From NCBI RefSeq assembly GCF_051020955.1, contig NW_027477136.1, forward strand, positions 31,032 through 95,031: a DNA stretch of 64,000 nt, given 5' to 3'. Positions within the stretch are counted from its first letter, which is position 1. The number at the start of each line of letters is the position of its first letter. The stretch comes from Megalopta genalis (lineage: Eukaryota; Arthropoda; Insecta; Hymenoptera; Halictidae). A model generated the notes under the pieces. The model was not told the DNA's origin. It made no database searches and was given only the letters and a program-made list of their open reading frames with translations. Of the stretch, positions 39,601-53,100 are shown piece by piece. Both the position numbers and the translations under genes were made by a program.

Positions 39601-41340
39601 AGGCTTAGCTCCAAATTCATGCGAAACAAATGATTTAGATTCAGATACTTGAGATATAAATTATATAGCTTCAAATGAAGGCGAAACTAACGAGTTAGCT
39701 TCAAATCCATGCGAAACACTTGATTTAGCTGCAAATCCATGCTATGTATAATATTTAGCTTCAAATCCATGCGAAACGAATGATTTAGCTTCATACACTT
39801 GGGGTATGAGTGATATAGCTTCAAATGCAGACGAAACAAACGAGTTAGCTTCAAATCCAAGCAAATCACATGATTTAGCTTCAAATCAATACGATGTAGA
39901 AGGTTTAGCTTCAAATCCATGCGAAACAAATGATTTATCTCCAAACACTTGAGATATAAGTGATATAGCTTCAAATGCAGACGAATCAAAAGAGTTAGCT
40001 TCATATCCAAGTGAAACACATGATCTAGCTTCAAACAATGCGAAGTAGAAGGCTTAGCTTCAAATCCATGCGAAACAAATGATTTAACTTCACATCCATG
40101 CGAAACAAATGATTCAGCTTCAAATCAATGCTATGTAGAAGGTTTAGCTTCCAATCCATGCGACACAAATGAATTAGCTTCAAACACTTGGGCTATGAGT
40201 GATATAGCTTCAAACGCAGACGAAACAAACGAATTAGGTTCAAATTCATGCGAAACACATGATTTAGCTTGAAATCAATGCGATGTAGAAGGATTAGCTT
40301 CAAATCCATGCGACACAAATGAATTAGCTTCAAACACTTGGGCTATGAGTGATATAGCTTCAAACGCAGACGAAACAAACGAGTTAGCTTCAAATTCATG
40401 CGAATCACATGATTTGGATTCAAATCAATGCGAGTTAGAAGGTTTAGCTTCAAATCCAAGCGATACAAAACATCGAGATTCAGATAATGGCGTTATAAGT
40501 GATATAGCTTCAAATGCAGACGAAACAAACATGATAGCTTCATATCCAAGTGAAACAAATGATTTAGCTTTAAACCATTGCGATGTAGAAGGTTTAGCTT
40601 CAAATCCATCCGAAACAAATGATTGAGCTTCACACACTTCGGATATAAGTGATATAGCTTCAAATGCAGACGAAACAAACGAGTTAGCCTCAAATCCATT
40701 CGAAACAAATGATTTAGCTGCAAATCAGTGCGATGCAGAAGGTTTAGCTTCAAATCCATGCGAAACCAATGATTTAGCTTCATATACTTGCGATATAAGT
40801 GACATAGCTTCAAGCGCAGACGAAACAAACGAGTTAGCTTCAAATCCAAGCGTATCACATGATTTAGCTTCAAATCAATGCGATGTAGAAGGTTTAGATT
40901 CAAATCCAAGCGAAACACATGATTTAGCTTCAAATCATTGCGATGTAGAAGGTTTAGCTTCAAATCCAAGCGAAACAAATGATTTAGCTTCAAACACTTG
41001 GGATATAAGTGATGTAGCTTCAAATGCAGACGAATCAAACGAGTTAGCTTCAAAATCCATGCTATACATATCATTTAGCTTCAAATCGATACGCAGTAGA
41101 AGGATTAGCTTCAAATCCATGCGAAACAAATGATTTAGCTTCAAACACTTGGGATATAAGAGATATAACTTCAATTGCAGACGAAACAAACGAGTTAGCT
41201 TCAAATCCATGCGAAACACATGAGTTAGCTTGAAATCAATGCGAAGTAGAAGGCATAGCTTCAAATCCTTACGAAACACATGATTTAGCTGCAAATCAAT
41301 GCGATGTAGAAGATTGAGCTTCAAATCCATGCGAAACAAA
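36691..41340. repeat. Mixed subfamily I satellite, 36.7-41.3 kb
   Basis: Ordinary monomers in patchy pentamer order. Recognisable imports are a short subfamily II-like islet at about 37,320-37,560 and a fragment at about 38,110-38,290 that matches macro-unit sequence (GCACCCGAAGCAAACC, AGCGAATGTCATG). A 519-bp segment at 39,632-40,150 is shared with 43,715-44,233. No gene is present. Confidence 0.88.
39632..40150 (+). repeat. 519-bp direct repeat, copy 1 (copy 2 at 43,715-44,233)
   Basis: Constant offset of 4,083 bp. Shared markers include GAGATATAAATTATATAGC, CCATGCTATGTATAATATTT and a 29-bp monomer with TCAAACAATGCGAAG. A few substitutions separate the copies. Confidence 0.88.
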
Positions 41341-42736
41341 TGATTTAGCTTCAGATACTTGCGATATAAGTGATATAGCTTCAAATACAGACGCAACAAA
41401 CGAGTTAGAATCAAGTCCATACATGACACATGATTTTTCTTCAAATACTTGCGATATAAGTGATATAGCTTCAAATGCAGACGAAGCAAACGAGGTAGCT
41501 TCAAATCTATGCGTTGTAGAAGGTTTAGCTTCGAAGCCATGCGAAACCAATGATTTTGCTTCAGATACATGCGATATAAGTGATATAGCTTCAAATGCAG
41601 ACGAAACAAACGAGTCAGCTACGAATCCAAGAGAACCACACGATTTAGCTTCAAATAAATGCGATTTAGAAGTTTTATCTTCAAATACATGCGAAACAAA
41701 TGATTTAGCTTCAGATACTTGCGATATAAGTGATATAGCATCAAATGCAAGCGAAACGAACGACTTGGCTTCAAATCCATGCTGAAGACATGATTTAGCT
41801 GCAAATGAATGTGATGTAAAAGGTTTAGCTACAAATCCATGCGTCACAAATGATTTAGCTTCAAATCGATAGGAAGTAGAAGGCTTAGCTTCAAATCCAT
41901 GCGAAACAAATGATTTAGGTTCAGATACTTGCGATATTAGTGATATAGCTTCAAATGCAGGCGAAACGATCGAGTTAGCTTCAAATCCATGCGAAACACA
42001 TGATTTAGCTTCAAATCAATTGCGATGTATAATATTTAGCTTCAAATCCATGCGAAACAAATGATTTATCTTCAAACACTTGAGATATAAGTGATATAGC
42101 TTCAAATGCAGAAGAAACAAACGAGTTAGCTTCATATCCAAGTGAAACACATGATCTAGCTTCAAACAATGCGAAGTAGAAGGCTTAGCTTCAAACCTAT
42201 GCGAAACAAATGATTTAGATTCAAATCCATGCGAAACAAATGATTTAGGTTCAGATACTTGCGATATAAGTAATATAGCTTAAAATGCAGACGAAACTAA
42301 CGAGTTAGTTTCAAATCCATGCGAAACAAATGATTTAACTTCAAATCAATGCGAAGTACAAGGCTTAGCTTCAAATCCATACGGAACAAAATAATTTAGC
42401 TTCAAATCAATGCGATTTAGAAGGCTTAGCTTCAAATCCATGTGAAAGAAATCATTTAGGTTCATATACTTGCGATATGATTGATATTGCATCAAATGCA
42501 GACGAAACAAACGAGTTAGCTTCAAATCCATGCGAAATAAAAGATTGAGCTTCAAACACTTGGGACATAAGTGATATAGCTTCAAATGCAGACAAATCAA
42601 ACGAGTTAGCTTGAAAATTCATGCGATACACATGATTTAGCTTTAAATCACTTCGAAGTAGAATGCTTAGCTTCAAATCCATGCGAAACAAATGATTTAG
42701 GTTAAGATACTTGGGATATAAGTGATATAGCTTCAA
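40970..42736 (+). repeat. ~1.77-kb direct repeat, copy 1 (copy 2 at 44,964-46,730)
   Basis: Offset 3,994 bp, nearly identical by eye. One difference is CGAATCAAAC near 41,034 against CGAATGAAAC near 45,028. It contains block X plus sequence on both sides. Both copies share the in-frame stop TGCTGAAGACATG near 41,780 and 45,774, where other X copies read TGCGGAAGACATG, so these two are sister copies. The X copy at 47,054 also has TGCTGAAG. Confidence 0.92.
41348..42038 (+). repeat. 691-bp block X, copy 1
   Basis: Block X is defined by a distinctive string of monomers: CAGACGCAACAAAC, TCCATACATGACAC, ATTTTTCTTCAAATACTTG, AATCTATGCGTTGTAGAAG, GAATCCAAGAGAACCAC and the terminal AATTGCGATGTATAATATTT. 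Further full copies are 44,260-44,950, 45,342-46,032, 47,054-47,744, 49,458-50,148, 55,903-56,593 and 58,516-59,207; a partial copy is at about 51,250-51,550. Its length is 23 monomers plus one base, the extra base lying in the final 31-bp monomer. Confidence 0.93.
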
Positions 42737-43610
42737 GTGCAGGGGAAACAAACGAGTTAGCTTCAAATCCATGCAAAACACATGATTAAGCTTCAACTCA
42801 ATGCTATGTAGAAGGTTTAGCTCCTAATCCATGCGACACTAATGATTTAGCTTCAAACACTTGGGATATGAGTGTTATAGCATCAAATGCGGGCGAAACG
42901 AACGAGTTAGCTTCAAATCCAAGCAAATCACATGATTTAGTTTCAAATCAATGCGTTGTAGAACCTTTAGCTTCAAATCCAAGCGAAACAAACGATTTAG
43001 CTTCAATCAATTGGGATATAAGTGATATAGCTTCAAATGCAGACGAATCAATCGAGTTGACTTCAAAATCCATGCGATACATATCATTTAAATTCAAATC
43101 TATACGAAGTAGAAGGCTTAGCTCCAAATTCATGCGAAACAAATGATTTAGGTTCAGATACTTGGGATATAAGTGATATAGCTTCAAATGCAGGGGAAAC
43201 AGTCGAGTTAGCTTCAAATCCATGCGAAACATATTATTTAGCTTCAAATCAATGTGATGCAGAAGGTTTAGCTTCAAATCCAAGCGAAACACATGATTTA
43301 GTTAAAATTAATGCGCTGTAGAAGGTTTAGCTTCACATCCATACGAAACAAATGATTTAGCATCAAACACTTGGGATATAAGTGATATAGTTTCAAATGC
43401 AGGGGCAACAAACGAGTTAGCTACAAATCCATACAAAACACATGATTAAGCTTTAAATCAATGCGATGTAGAAGGTTTAGCTTCAAATCCATGCGAAACA
43501 AATGATTTAGCTTCAAACACTTGGGATATAAGTGAGATAGCTTTAAATGCAGACGAATCAAAGGAGTTAGCTTCAAAATCCATGCGATACATTTCATTTA
43601 GCTTCAAATC
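41348..43610 (+). repeat. ~2.26-kb repeat shared with 55,903-58,165
   Basis: Offset 14,555 bp holds at the left end (block X) and again from 42,840 onward. In between, the distant copy has gained 150 bp (near 57,107-57,260) and then lost 150 bp (equivalent of 42,692-42,842), so the offset returns to the same value. Part of the same segment (to about 43,300) is also found at 47,054-49,006 with offset 5,706. Confidence 0.9.
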
Positions 43611-46600
43611 GATACGAAGTATAAGGCTTAGCTTCAAATCCATGCGAAACAAATGATTTAGCTTGAAATCGATACGAAGTAGAAGGCTTAGCTTCAAATC
43701 CATGCGAAGCTAATGATTTAGATTCAGATACTTGAGATATAAATTATATAGCTTCAAATGAAGGCGAAACTAACGAGTTAGCTTCAAATCCATGCGAAAC
43801 ACATGATTTAGCTGCAAATCCATGCTATGTATAATATTTAGCTTCAAATCCATGCGAAACGAATGATTTAGCTTCATACACTTGGGGTATGAGTGATATA
43901 GCTTCAAATGCAGACGAAACAAACGAGTTAGCTTCAAATCCAAGCAAATCACATGATTTAGCTTCAAATCAATACGATGTAGAAGGTTTAGCTTCAAATC
44001 CATGCGAAACAAATGATTTATCTTCAAACACTTGAGATATAAGTGATATAGCTTCAAATGCAGACGAATCAAAAGAGTTAGCTTCATATCCAAGTGAAAC
44101 ACATGATCTAGCTTCAAACAATGCGAAGTAGAAGGCTTAGCTTCAAATCCATGCGAAACAAATGATTTAACTTCACATCCATGCGAAACAAATGATTCAG
44201 CTTCAAATCAATGCTATGTAGAAGGTTTAGCTTCAAATCCATGCGAAACAAATGATTTAGCTTCAGATACTTGCGATATAAGTGATATAGCTTCAAATAC
44301 AGACGCAACAAACGAGTTAGATTCAAGTCCATACATGACACGTGATTTTTCTTCAAATACTTGCGATATAAGTGATATAGCTTCAAATGCAGACGAAGCA
44401 AACGAGGTAGCTTCAAATCTATGCGTTGTAGAAGGTTTAGCTTCGAAGCCATGCGAAACCAATGATTTTGCTTCAGATACATGCGATATAAGTGATATAG
44501 CTTCAAATGCAGACGAAACAAACGAGTCAGCTACGAATCCAAGAGAACCACGCGATTTAGCTTCAAATAATTGCGATTTAGAAGGTTTATCTTCAAATAC
44601 ATGCGAAACAAATGATTTAGCTTCAGATACTTGCGATATAAGTGATATAGCATCAAATGCAAGCGAAACGAACGAGTTGGCTTCATATCCATGCGGAAGA
44701 CATGATTTAGCTGCAAATGAATGTGATGTAAAAGGTTTAGCTTCAAATCCATGCGACACAAATGATTTAGCTTCAAATCGATACGAAGTAGAAGGCTTAG
44801 CTTCAAATCCATGCGAAACAAATGATTTAGGTTCAGATACTTGCGATATTAGTGATATAGCTTCAAATGCAGGCGAAACGATCGAGTTAGCTTCAAATCC
44901 ATGCGAAACACATGATTTAGCTTCAAATCAATTGCGATGTATAATATTTAGCTTCAAATCCATGCGAAACAAATGATTTAGCTTCAAACACTTGGGATAT
45001 AAGTGATGTAGCTTCAAATGCAGACGAATGAAACGAGTTAGCTTCAAAATCCATGCTATACATATCATTTAGCTTCAAATCGATACGCAGTAGAAGGATT
45101 AGCTTCAAATCCATGCGAAACAAATGATTTAGCTTCAAACACTTGGGATATAAGAGATATAACTTCAATTGCAGACGAAACAAACGAGTTAGCTTCAAAT
45201 CCATGCGAAACACATGAGTTAGCTTGAAATCAATGCGAAGTAGAAGGCATAGCTTCAAATCCTTACGAAACACATGATTTAGCTGCAAATCAATGCGATG
45301 TAGAAGATTGAGCTTCAAATCCATGCGAAACAAATGATTTAGCTTCAGATACTTGCGATATAAGTGATATAGCTTCAAATACAGACGCAACAAACGAGTT
45401 AGAATCAAGTCCATACATGACACATGATTTTTCTTCAAATACTTGCGATATAAGTGATATAGCTTCAAATGCAGACGAAGCAAACGAGGTAGCTTCAAAT
45501 CTATGCGTTGTAGAAGGTTTAGCTTCGAAGCCATGCGAAACCAATGATTTTGCTTCAGATACATGCGATATAAGTGATATAGCTTCAAATGCAGACGAAA
45601 CAAACGAGTCAGCTACGAATCCAAGAGAACCACACGATTTAGCTTCAAATAAATGCGATTTAGAAGTTTTATCTTCAAATACATGCGAAACAAATGATTT
45701 AGCTTCAGATACTTGCGATATAAGTGATATAGCATCAAATGCAAGCGAAACGAACGACTTGGCTTCAAATCCATGCTGAAGACATGATTTAGCTGCAAAT
45801 GAATGTGATGTAAAAGGTTTAGCTACAAATCCATGCGTCACAAATGATTTAGCTTCAAATCGATAGGAAGTAGAAGGCTTAGCTTCAAATCCATGCGAAA
45901 CAAATGATTTAGGTTCAGATACTTGCGATATTAGTGATATAGCTTCAAATGCAGGCGAAACGATCGAGTTAGCTTCAAATCCATGCGAAACACATGATTT
46001 AGCTTCAAATCAATTGCGATGTATAATATTTAGCTTCAAATCCATGCGAAACAAATGATTTATCTTCAAACACTTGAGATATAAGTGATATAGCTTCAAA
46101 TGCAGAAGAAACAAACGAGTTAGCTTCATATCCAAGTGAAACACATGATCTAGCTTCAAACAATGCGAAGTAGAAGGCTTAGCTTCAAACCTATGCGAAA
46201 CAAATGATTTAGATTCAAATCCATGCGAAACAAATGATTTAGGTTCAGATACTTGCGATATAAGTAATATAGCTTAAAATGCAGACGAAACTAACGAGTT
46301 AGTTTCAAATCCATGCGAAACAAATGATTTAACTTCAAATCAATGCGAAGTACAAGGCTTAGCTTCAAATCCATACGGAACAAAATAATTTAGCTTCAAA
46401 TCAATGCGATTTAGAAGGCTTAGCTTCAAATCCATGTGAAAGAAATCATTTAGGTTCATATACTTGCGATATGATTGATATTGCATCAAATGCAGACGAA
46501 ACAAACGAGTTAGCTTCAAATCCATGCGAAATAAAAGATTGAGCTTCAAACACTTGGGACATAAGTGATATAGCTTCAAATGCAGACAAATCAAACGAGT

Positions 46601-47040
46601 TAGCTTGAAAATTCATGCGATACACATGATTTAGCTTTAAATCACTTCGAAGTAGAATGCTTAGCTTCAAATCCATGCGAAACAAATGATTTAGGTTAAG
46701 ATACTTGGGATATAAGTGATATAGCTTCAAAAGCAGGGGAAACAAACGAGTTAGCATCAAATCCATGCAAAACACATGATTTAGCATCAAATCAATGCGA
46801 TGCAGAAGGTTTAGCTTCAAATCCATGCGACACTAATGATTTAGCTTCATATACTTGCGATATAAGTGACATAGCTTCAAGCGCAGACGAAACAAACGAG
46901 TTAGCTTCAAATCCAAGCGTATCACATGATTTAGCTTCAAATCAATGCGATGTAGAAGGTTTAGATTCAAATCCAAGCGAAACACATGATTTAGCTTCAA
47001 ATCATTGCGATGTAGAAGGTTTAGCTTCAAATCCAAGCGA

Positions 47041-50000
47041 AACAAATGATTCAGCTTCAGATACTTGCGATATAAGTGATATAGCTTCAAATACAGACGC
47101 AACAAACGAGTTAGAATCAAGTCCATACATGACACATGATTTTTCTTCAAATACTTGCGATATAAGTGATATAGCTTCAAATGCAGACGAAGCAAACGAG
47201 GTAGCTTCAAATCTATGCGTTGTAGAAGGTTTAGCTTCGAAGCCATGCGAAACCAATGATTTTGCTTCAGATACATGCGATATAAGTGATATAGCTTCAA
47301 ATGCAGACGAAACAAACGAGTCAGCTACGAATCCAAGAGAACCACACGATTTAGCTTCAAATAAATGCGATTTAGAAGTTTTATCTTCAAATACATGCGA
47401 AACAAATGATTTAGCTTCAGATACTTGCGATATAAGTGATATAGCATCAAATGCAAGCGAAACGAACGACTTGGCTTCAAATCCATGCTGAAGACATGAT
47501 TTAGCTGCAAATGAATGTGATGTAAAAGGTTTAGCTTCAAATCCATGCGTCACAAATGATTTAGCTTCAAATCGATAGGAAGTAGAAGTCTTAGCTTCAA
47601 ATCCATGCGAAACAAATGATTTAGGTTCAGATAATTGCGATATTAGTGATATAGCTTCAAATGCAGGCGAAACGATCGAGTTAGCTTCAAATCCATGCGA
47701 AACACATGATTTAGCTTCAAATCAATTGCGATGTATAATATTTAGCTTCAAATCCATGCGAAACAAATGATTTATCTTCAAACACTTGAGATATAAGTGA
47801 TATAGCTTCAAATGCAGAAGAAACAAACGAGTTAGCTTCATATCCAAGTGAAACACATGATCTAGCTTCAAACAATGCGAAGTAGAAGGCTTAGCTTCAA
47901 ACCTATGCGAAACAAATGATTTAGATTCAAATCCATGCGAAACAAATGATTTAGGTTCAGATACTTGCGATATAAGTAATATAGCTTAAAATGCAGACGA
48001 AACTAACGAGTTAGTTTCAAATCCATGCGAAACAAATGATTTAACTTCAAATCTATGCGAAGTACAAGGCTTAGCTTCAAATCCATACGGAACAAAATAA
48101 TTTAGCTTCAAATCAATGCGATTTAGAAGGCTTAGCTTCAAATCCATGTGAAAGAAATCATTTAGGTTCATATACTTGCGATATGATTGATATTGCATCA
48201 AATGCAGACGAAACAAACGAGTTAGCTTCAAATCCATGCGAAATAAAAGATTGAGCTTCAAACACTTGGGACATAAGTGATATAGCTTCAAATGCAGACA
48301 AATCAAACGAGTTAGCTTGAAAATTCATGCGATACACATGATTTAGCTTTAAATCACTTCGAAGTAGAATGCTTAGCTTCAAATCCATGCGAAACAAATG
48401 ATTTAGGTTCAGATAATTGGGATATAAGTGATATAGCTTCAAGTGCAGGGGAAACAAACGAGTTAGCTTCAAATCCATGAAAAACACATGATTAAGCTTC
48501 AACTCAATGCTATGTAGAAGGTTTAGCTCCTAATCCATGCGACACTAATGATTTAGCTTCAAACACTTGGGATATGAGTGTTATAGCATCAAATGCGGGC
48601 GAAACGAACGAGTTAGCTTCAAATCCAAGCAAATCACATGATTTAGTTTCAAATCAATGCGTTGTAGAAGGTTTAGCTTCAAATCCAAGCGAAACAAACG
48701 ATTTAGCTTCAATCAATTGGGATATAAGTGATATAGCTTCAAATGCAGACGAATCAATCGAGTTGACTTCAAAATCCATGCGATACATATCATTTAAATT
48801 CAAATCTATACGAAGTAGAAGGCTTAGCTCCAAATTCATGCGAAACAAATGATTTAGATTCAGATACTTGCGATATAAGTGATATAGCTTCAAATGCAGG
48901 GGAAACAGTCGAGTTAGCTTCAAATCCATGCGAAACATATTATTTAGCTTCAAATCAATGTGATGCAGAAGGTTTAGCTTCAAATCCAAGCGAAACAAAT
49001 TATTTAGCTTCAAACACTTGGGATATAAGTGAGATAGCTTTAAATGCAGACGAATCAAAGGAGTTAGCTTCAAAATCCATGCGATACATTTCATTTAGCT
49101 TCAAATCGATACGAAGTAGAAGGCTTAGCTACAAATCCATGCGAAACAAATGATTTAGCTTCAAACAATTGGGATATAAGTGATATAGCTTTAAATGCAG
49201 AGGAATCAAACGAGTTAGCTTCAAATCCATGCGAGACACATGATTTAGCTGCAAATCAATGCGCTGTAGATGGTTTAGCTTCAAATCCATGCGAAACAAA
49301 TGATTTAGCTTGAATCACTTGGGATATAAGTGATATAGCTTCAAATGCAGACGTATCAAACAAGTTAGTTTCAAATCCATGCGATACATTTCATTTAGCT
49401 TCAAATCGATACGAAGTATAAGGCTTAGCTTCAAATCCATGCGAAACAAATGATTTAGCTTCAGATACTTGCGATATAAGTGATATAGCTTCAAATACAG
49501 ACGCAACAAACGAGTTAGATTCAAGTCCATACATGACACGTGATTTTTCTTCAAATACTTGCGATATAAGTGATATAGCTTCAAATGCAGACGAAGCAAA
49601 CGAGGTATCTTCAAATCTATGCGTGGTAGAATTTTTAGCTTCGAAGCCATGCGAAACCAATGATTTTGCTTCAGATACATGCGATATAAGTGATATAGCT
49701 TCAAATGCAGACGAAACAAACGAGTCAGCTACGAATCCAAGAGAACCACGCGATTTAGCTTCAAATAATTGCGATTTAGAAGGTTTATCTTCAAATACAT
49801 GCGAAACAAATGATTTAGCTTCAGATACTTGCGATATAAGTGATATAGCATCAAATGCAAGCGAAACGAACGAGTTGGCTTCATATCCATGCGGAAGACA
49901 TGATTTAGCTGCAAATGAATGTGATGTAAAAGGTTTAGCTTCAAATCCATGCGACACAAATGATTTAGCTTCAAATCGATACGAAGTAGAAGGCTTAGCT

Positions 50001-50190
50001 TCAAATCCATGCGAAACAAATGATTTAGGTTCAGATACTTGCGATATTAGTGATATAGCTTCAAATGCAGGCGAAACGATCGAGTTAGCTTCAAATCCAT
50101 GCGAAACACATGATTTAGCTTCAAATCAATTGCGATGTATAATATTTAGCTTCAAATCCATGCGAAACAAATGATTTAGCTTCAAACACT
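47041..50190 (+). repeat. ~3.1-kb composite block, copy 1 (copy 2 at 55,890-59,245)
   Basis: Offset is 8,849 bp from block X through about 49,000, and 9,058-9,059 bp from about 49,005 onward. The distant copy therefore has ~209 bp more (57,850-58,060), the same sequence that follows at 43,300-43,510. Each composite contains two X blocks, at its left and right ends. One extra T (GATTTTTTCTTC near 58,602) shifts the last X copy. Confidence 0.88.
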
Positions 50191-53100
50191 TGAGATATAA
50201 GTGATATAGCTTCAAATGTAGAAGAAACAAACGAGTTAGCTTCATATCCAAGTGAAACACATGATCTAGCTTCAAACAATGCGAAGTAGAAGGCTTAGCT
50301 TCAAACCTATGCGAAACAAATGATTTAGATTCAAATCCATGCGAAACAAATGATTTAGGTTCAGATACTTGCGATATAAGTAATATAGCTTAAAATGCAG
50401 GCGAAACTAACGAGTTAGTTTCAAATCCATGCGAAACAAATGATTTAACTTCAAATCAATGCGAAGTACAAGGCTTAGCTTCAAATCCATACGGAACAAA
50501 ATAATTTAGCTTCAAATCAATGCGATTTAGAAGGCTTAGCTTCAAATCCATGCGAAAGAAATCATTTAGGTTCAGATACTTGCGATATGAGTGATATTGC
50601 ATCAAATGCAGACGAAACAAACGAGTTAGCTTCAAATCCATGCGAAATAAAAGATTGAGCTTCAAACACTTGGGATATAGCTTCAGCTGCATGCGAAACA
50701 GACGAGTTAGCTACAAATCCAAGCGGAACACATGATTTAGCTTCAAATCAATTCGAAGTAGAAGGCTTAGCTTCAAATCCATGCGAAACAAATGTTTTAG
50801 GTTCAGATACTTGGGATATATGTGATATAGCTTCAAGTGCAGGGGAAACGAACGAGTTAGCTTCAAATCCATGCAAAACACATGATTAAGCTTCAACTCA
50901 ATGCTATGTAGAAGGTTTAGCTCCAAATCCATGCGACACAAATGATTTAGCTTCAAACACTTGGGATATGTGTGTTATAGCATCAAATGCGGGCGAAACG
51001 AACGAGTTAGCTTCAAATCCATGCAAAACACTTGATTAAGCTTCAACTCAATGCTATGTAGAAGGTTTAGCTTCAAATCCTTGCGACACAAATGATTTAG
51101 CTTCAAACACTTGGGATGTGAGTGTTATAGCATCAAATGCGGGCGAAACGAACGAGTTAGCTTCAAATCCATGCGAAACACAGGATTTAGCTGCAAATCA
51201 ATGCGATGTAGAAGATTTAGCTTCAAATCCATGCGAAACAAATGATTTAGCTTCAGATACTTGCGATATAAGTGATATAGCTTCAAATGCAGACGCTACA
51301 AACGAGTTAGATTCAAGTCCATCCAAGACACATGATTTTTCTTCAAATACTTGCGATATAAGTGATATAGCTTCAAATGCAGACAAAGCAAACGAGGTAG
51401 CTTCAAATCTATGCGTTGTAGAAGGTTTAGCTTCGAAGCCATGCGAAACCAATGATTTTGCTTCAGATACATCCGATATAAGTTATATAGCTTCAAATGC
51501 AGACGAAACAAACGAGTTAGCTACAAATCCAAGAGAATCACACGATTTAGCTTCAAATACATGCGATGTAGAAGGTTTAGCTTCAAATCCATGCGAAACC
51601 AATGATTTAGCTTCATATAATTGCGATATAAGTGACATAGCTGCAAACGCAGACGAAACAAACGAGTTAGCTTCAAATCCAAGCGATACACATGACTTAG
51701 CTTTAAATCAATGCGAAGTAGAAGGTTTAGCTTCAAATCCATGCGACACAAATGATTTAGCTTCAGCTACTTGCTATATAAGTGACATAGCTTCAAATGC
51801 AGACGAAACAAACGAGTTAGCTTCATATCCAAGCGAAACACATGATTTAGCTTCAAATCAATGCGATGTATAAGATTTAGCTTCAAATTCATAGGAAACG
51901 AATGATTTAGCTTCATACACTTGGCGTATAAGTGATATAGCTTCAAATGCATTCGAAAAAAACGAGTTAGCTTCAAATCCATGCGAAACACATGATTTAG
52001 CTGCAAATCCATGCGATGTAGAAGGTTTAGCTTCAAATCCATGCGAAACAAATGATTTAGTTTCAAACAATTGGGATATAAGTGATATAGCTTCAAATGC
52101 TGACGAATCAAACGAGTTAGCTTCAAATCCATGCGAAACACATGATTTAGCTGCAAATCCATGCGATGTAGAAGATTTATTTTCAAATCCATGCAAAACA
52201 AATGATTTAGCATCAGATACTTGCGATATAACTGATATAGCTTCAAATGCAGGGGAAGCAAACGAGTTAGCATCAAATCCATGCAAAACACATGATTTAG
52301 CTTCAAATCAATGCGATGCAGAAGGTTTAGCTTCAAATCCATGAGAAACAAATGATTTAGCTTCAAACAATTGTGATATAAGTGATATAGCTTCAAACGC
52401 AGCCGAAGCAAACGCGTTAGCTTCAAATCCAAGCGAATCACATGACTTAGCATCAAATGAATGCGATGTAGAACGTTTAGATTCAAGTCCATGCGAAACA
52501 AATGATATAGCTTCAAACGATTGGGATATAAGTGATATAGCTTCAAACACTTGAGATATAAGTGATATAGCTTCAAATGCAGCCAAAACCAACGAGTTAG
52601 TTTCAAATACAACCGAATCACATGATTTAGCTTCAAATCAATGCGATGTAGAACGTTTAGATTCAAGTCCATGCGAAACAAATGATTTAGCTTCAAACAA
52701 TTGGGATATAATTGATATAGCTTCAAATGCTGACGAATCAAACGAGTTAGCTTCAAAATCCATGCGATACATTTTCATTTAACTTAAAATCGATACGAAG
52801 TAGAAGGCTTAGCTTCAAATCCGTGCGAAACATATGATTTAGCTTCAAATCAATACGAGGTAGAAGGCTTATCTTGACATCCATGAGAAACAAATGATTT
52901 AGGTTGAGAGACTTGCGATATAAGTGATATAGCTTCAAATGGAGACGAAAGAAACGAGTTAGATTCAAATCCAATCGAAACACATGATTTAGCGTCAAAT
53001 CAATGCGATGTAGAAGGTTTAGCTTCAAATCCAAGCGGAACACGTGATTTAGCTTCAAATCAATTCAAAGTAGAAGGAGTACCTTCAAATCCATACGAAA

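Noticed and set aside
51118..51873. A cysteine-containing acidic repeat protein on the + strand (251 codons here, 213 codons at 44,335, 49,533 and 55,978)
   Set aside because: Monomer differences show no third-position bias, stops and frame-shifting monomers are frequent and are themselves amplified, and no signal peptide, domain or gene context is present.
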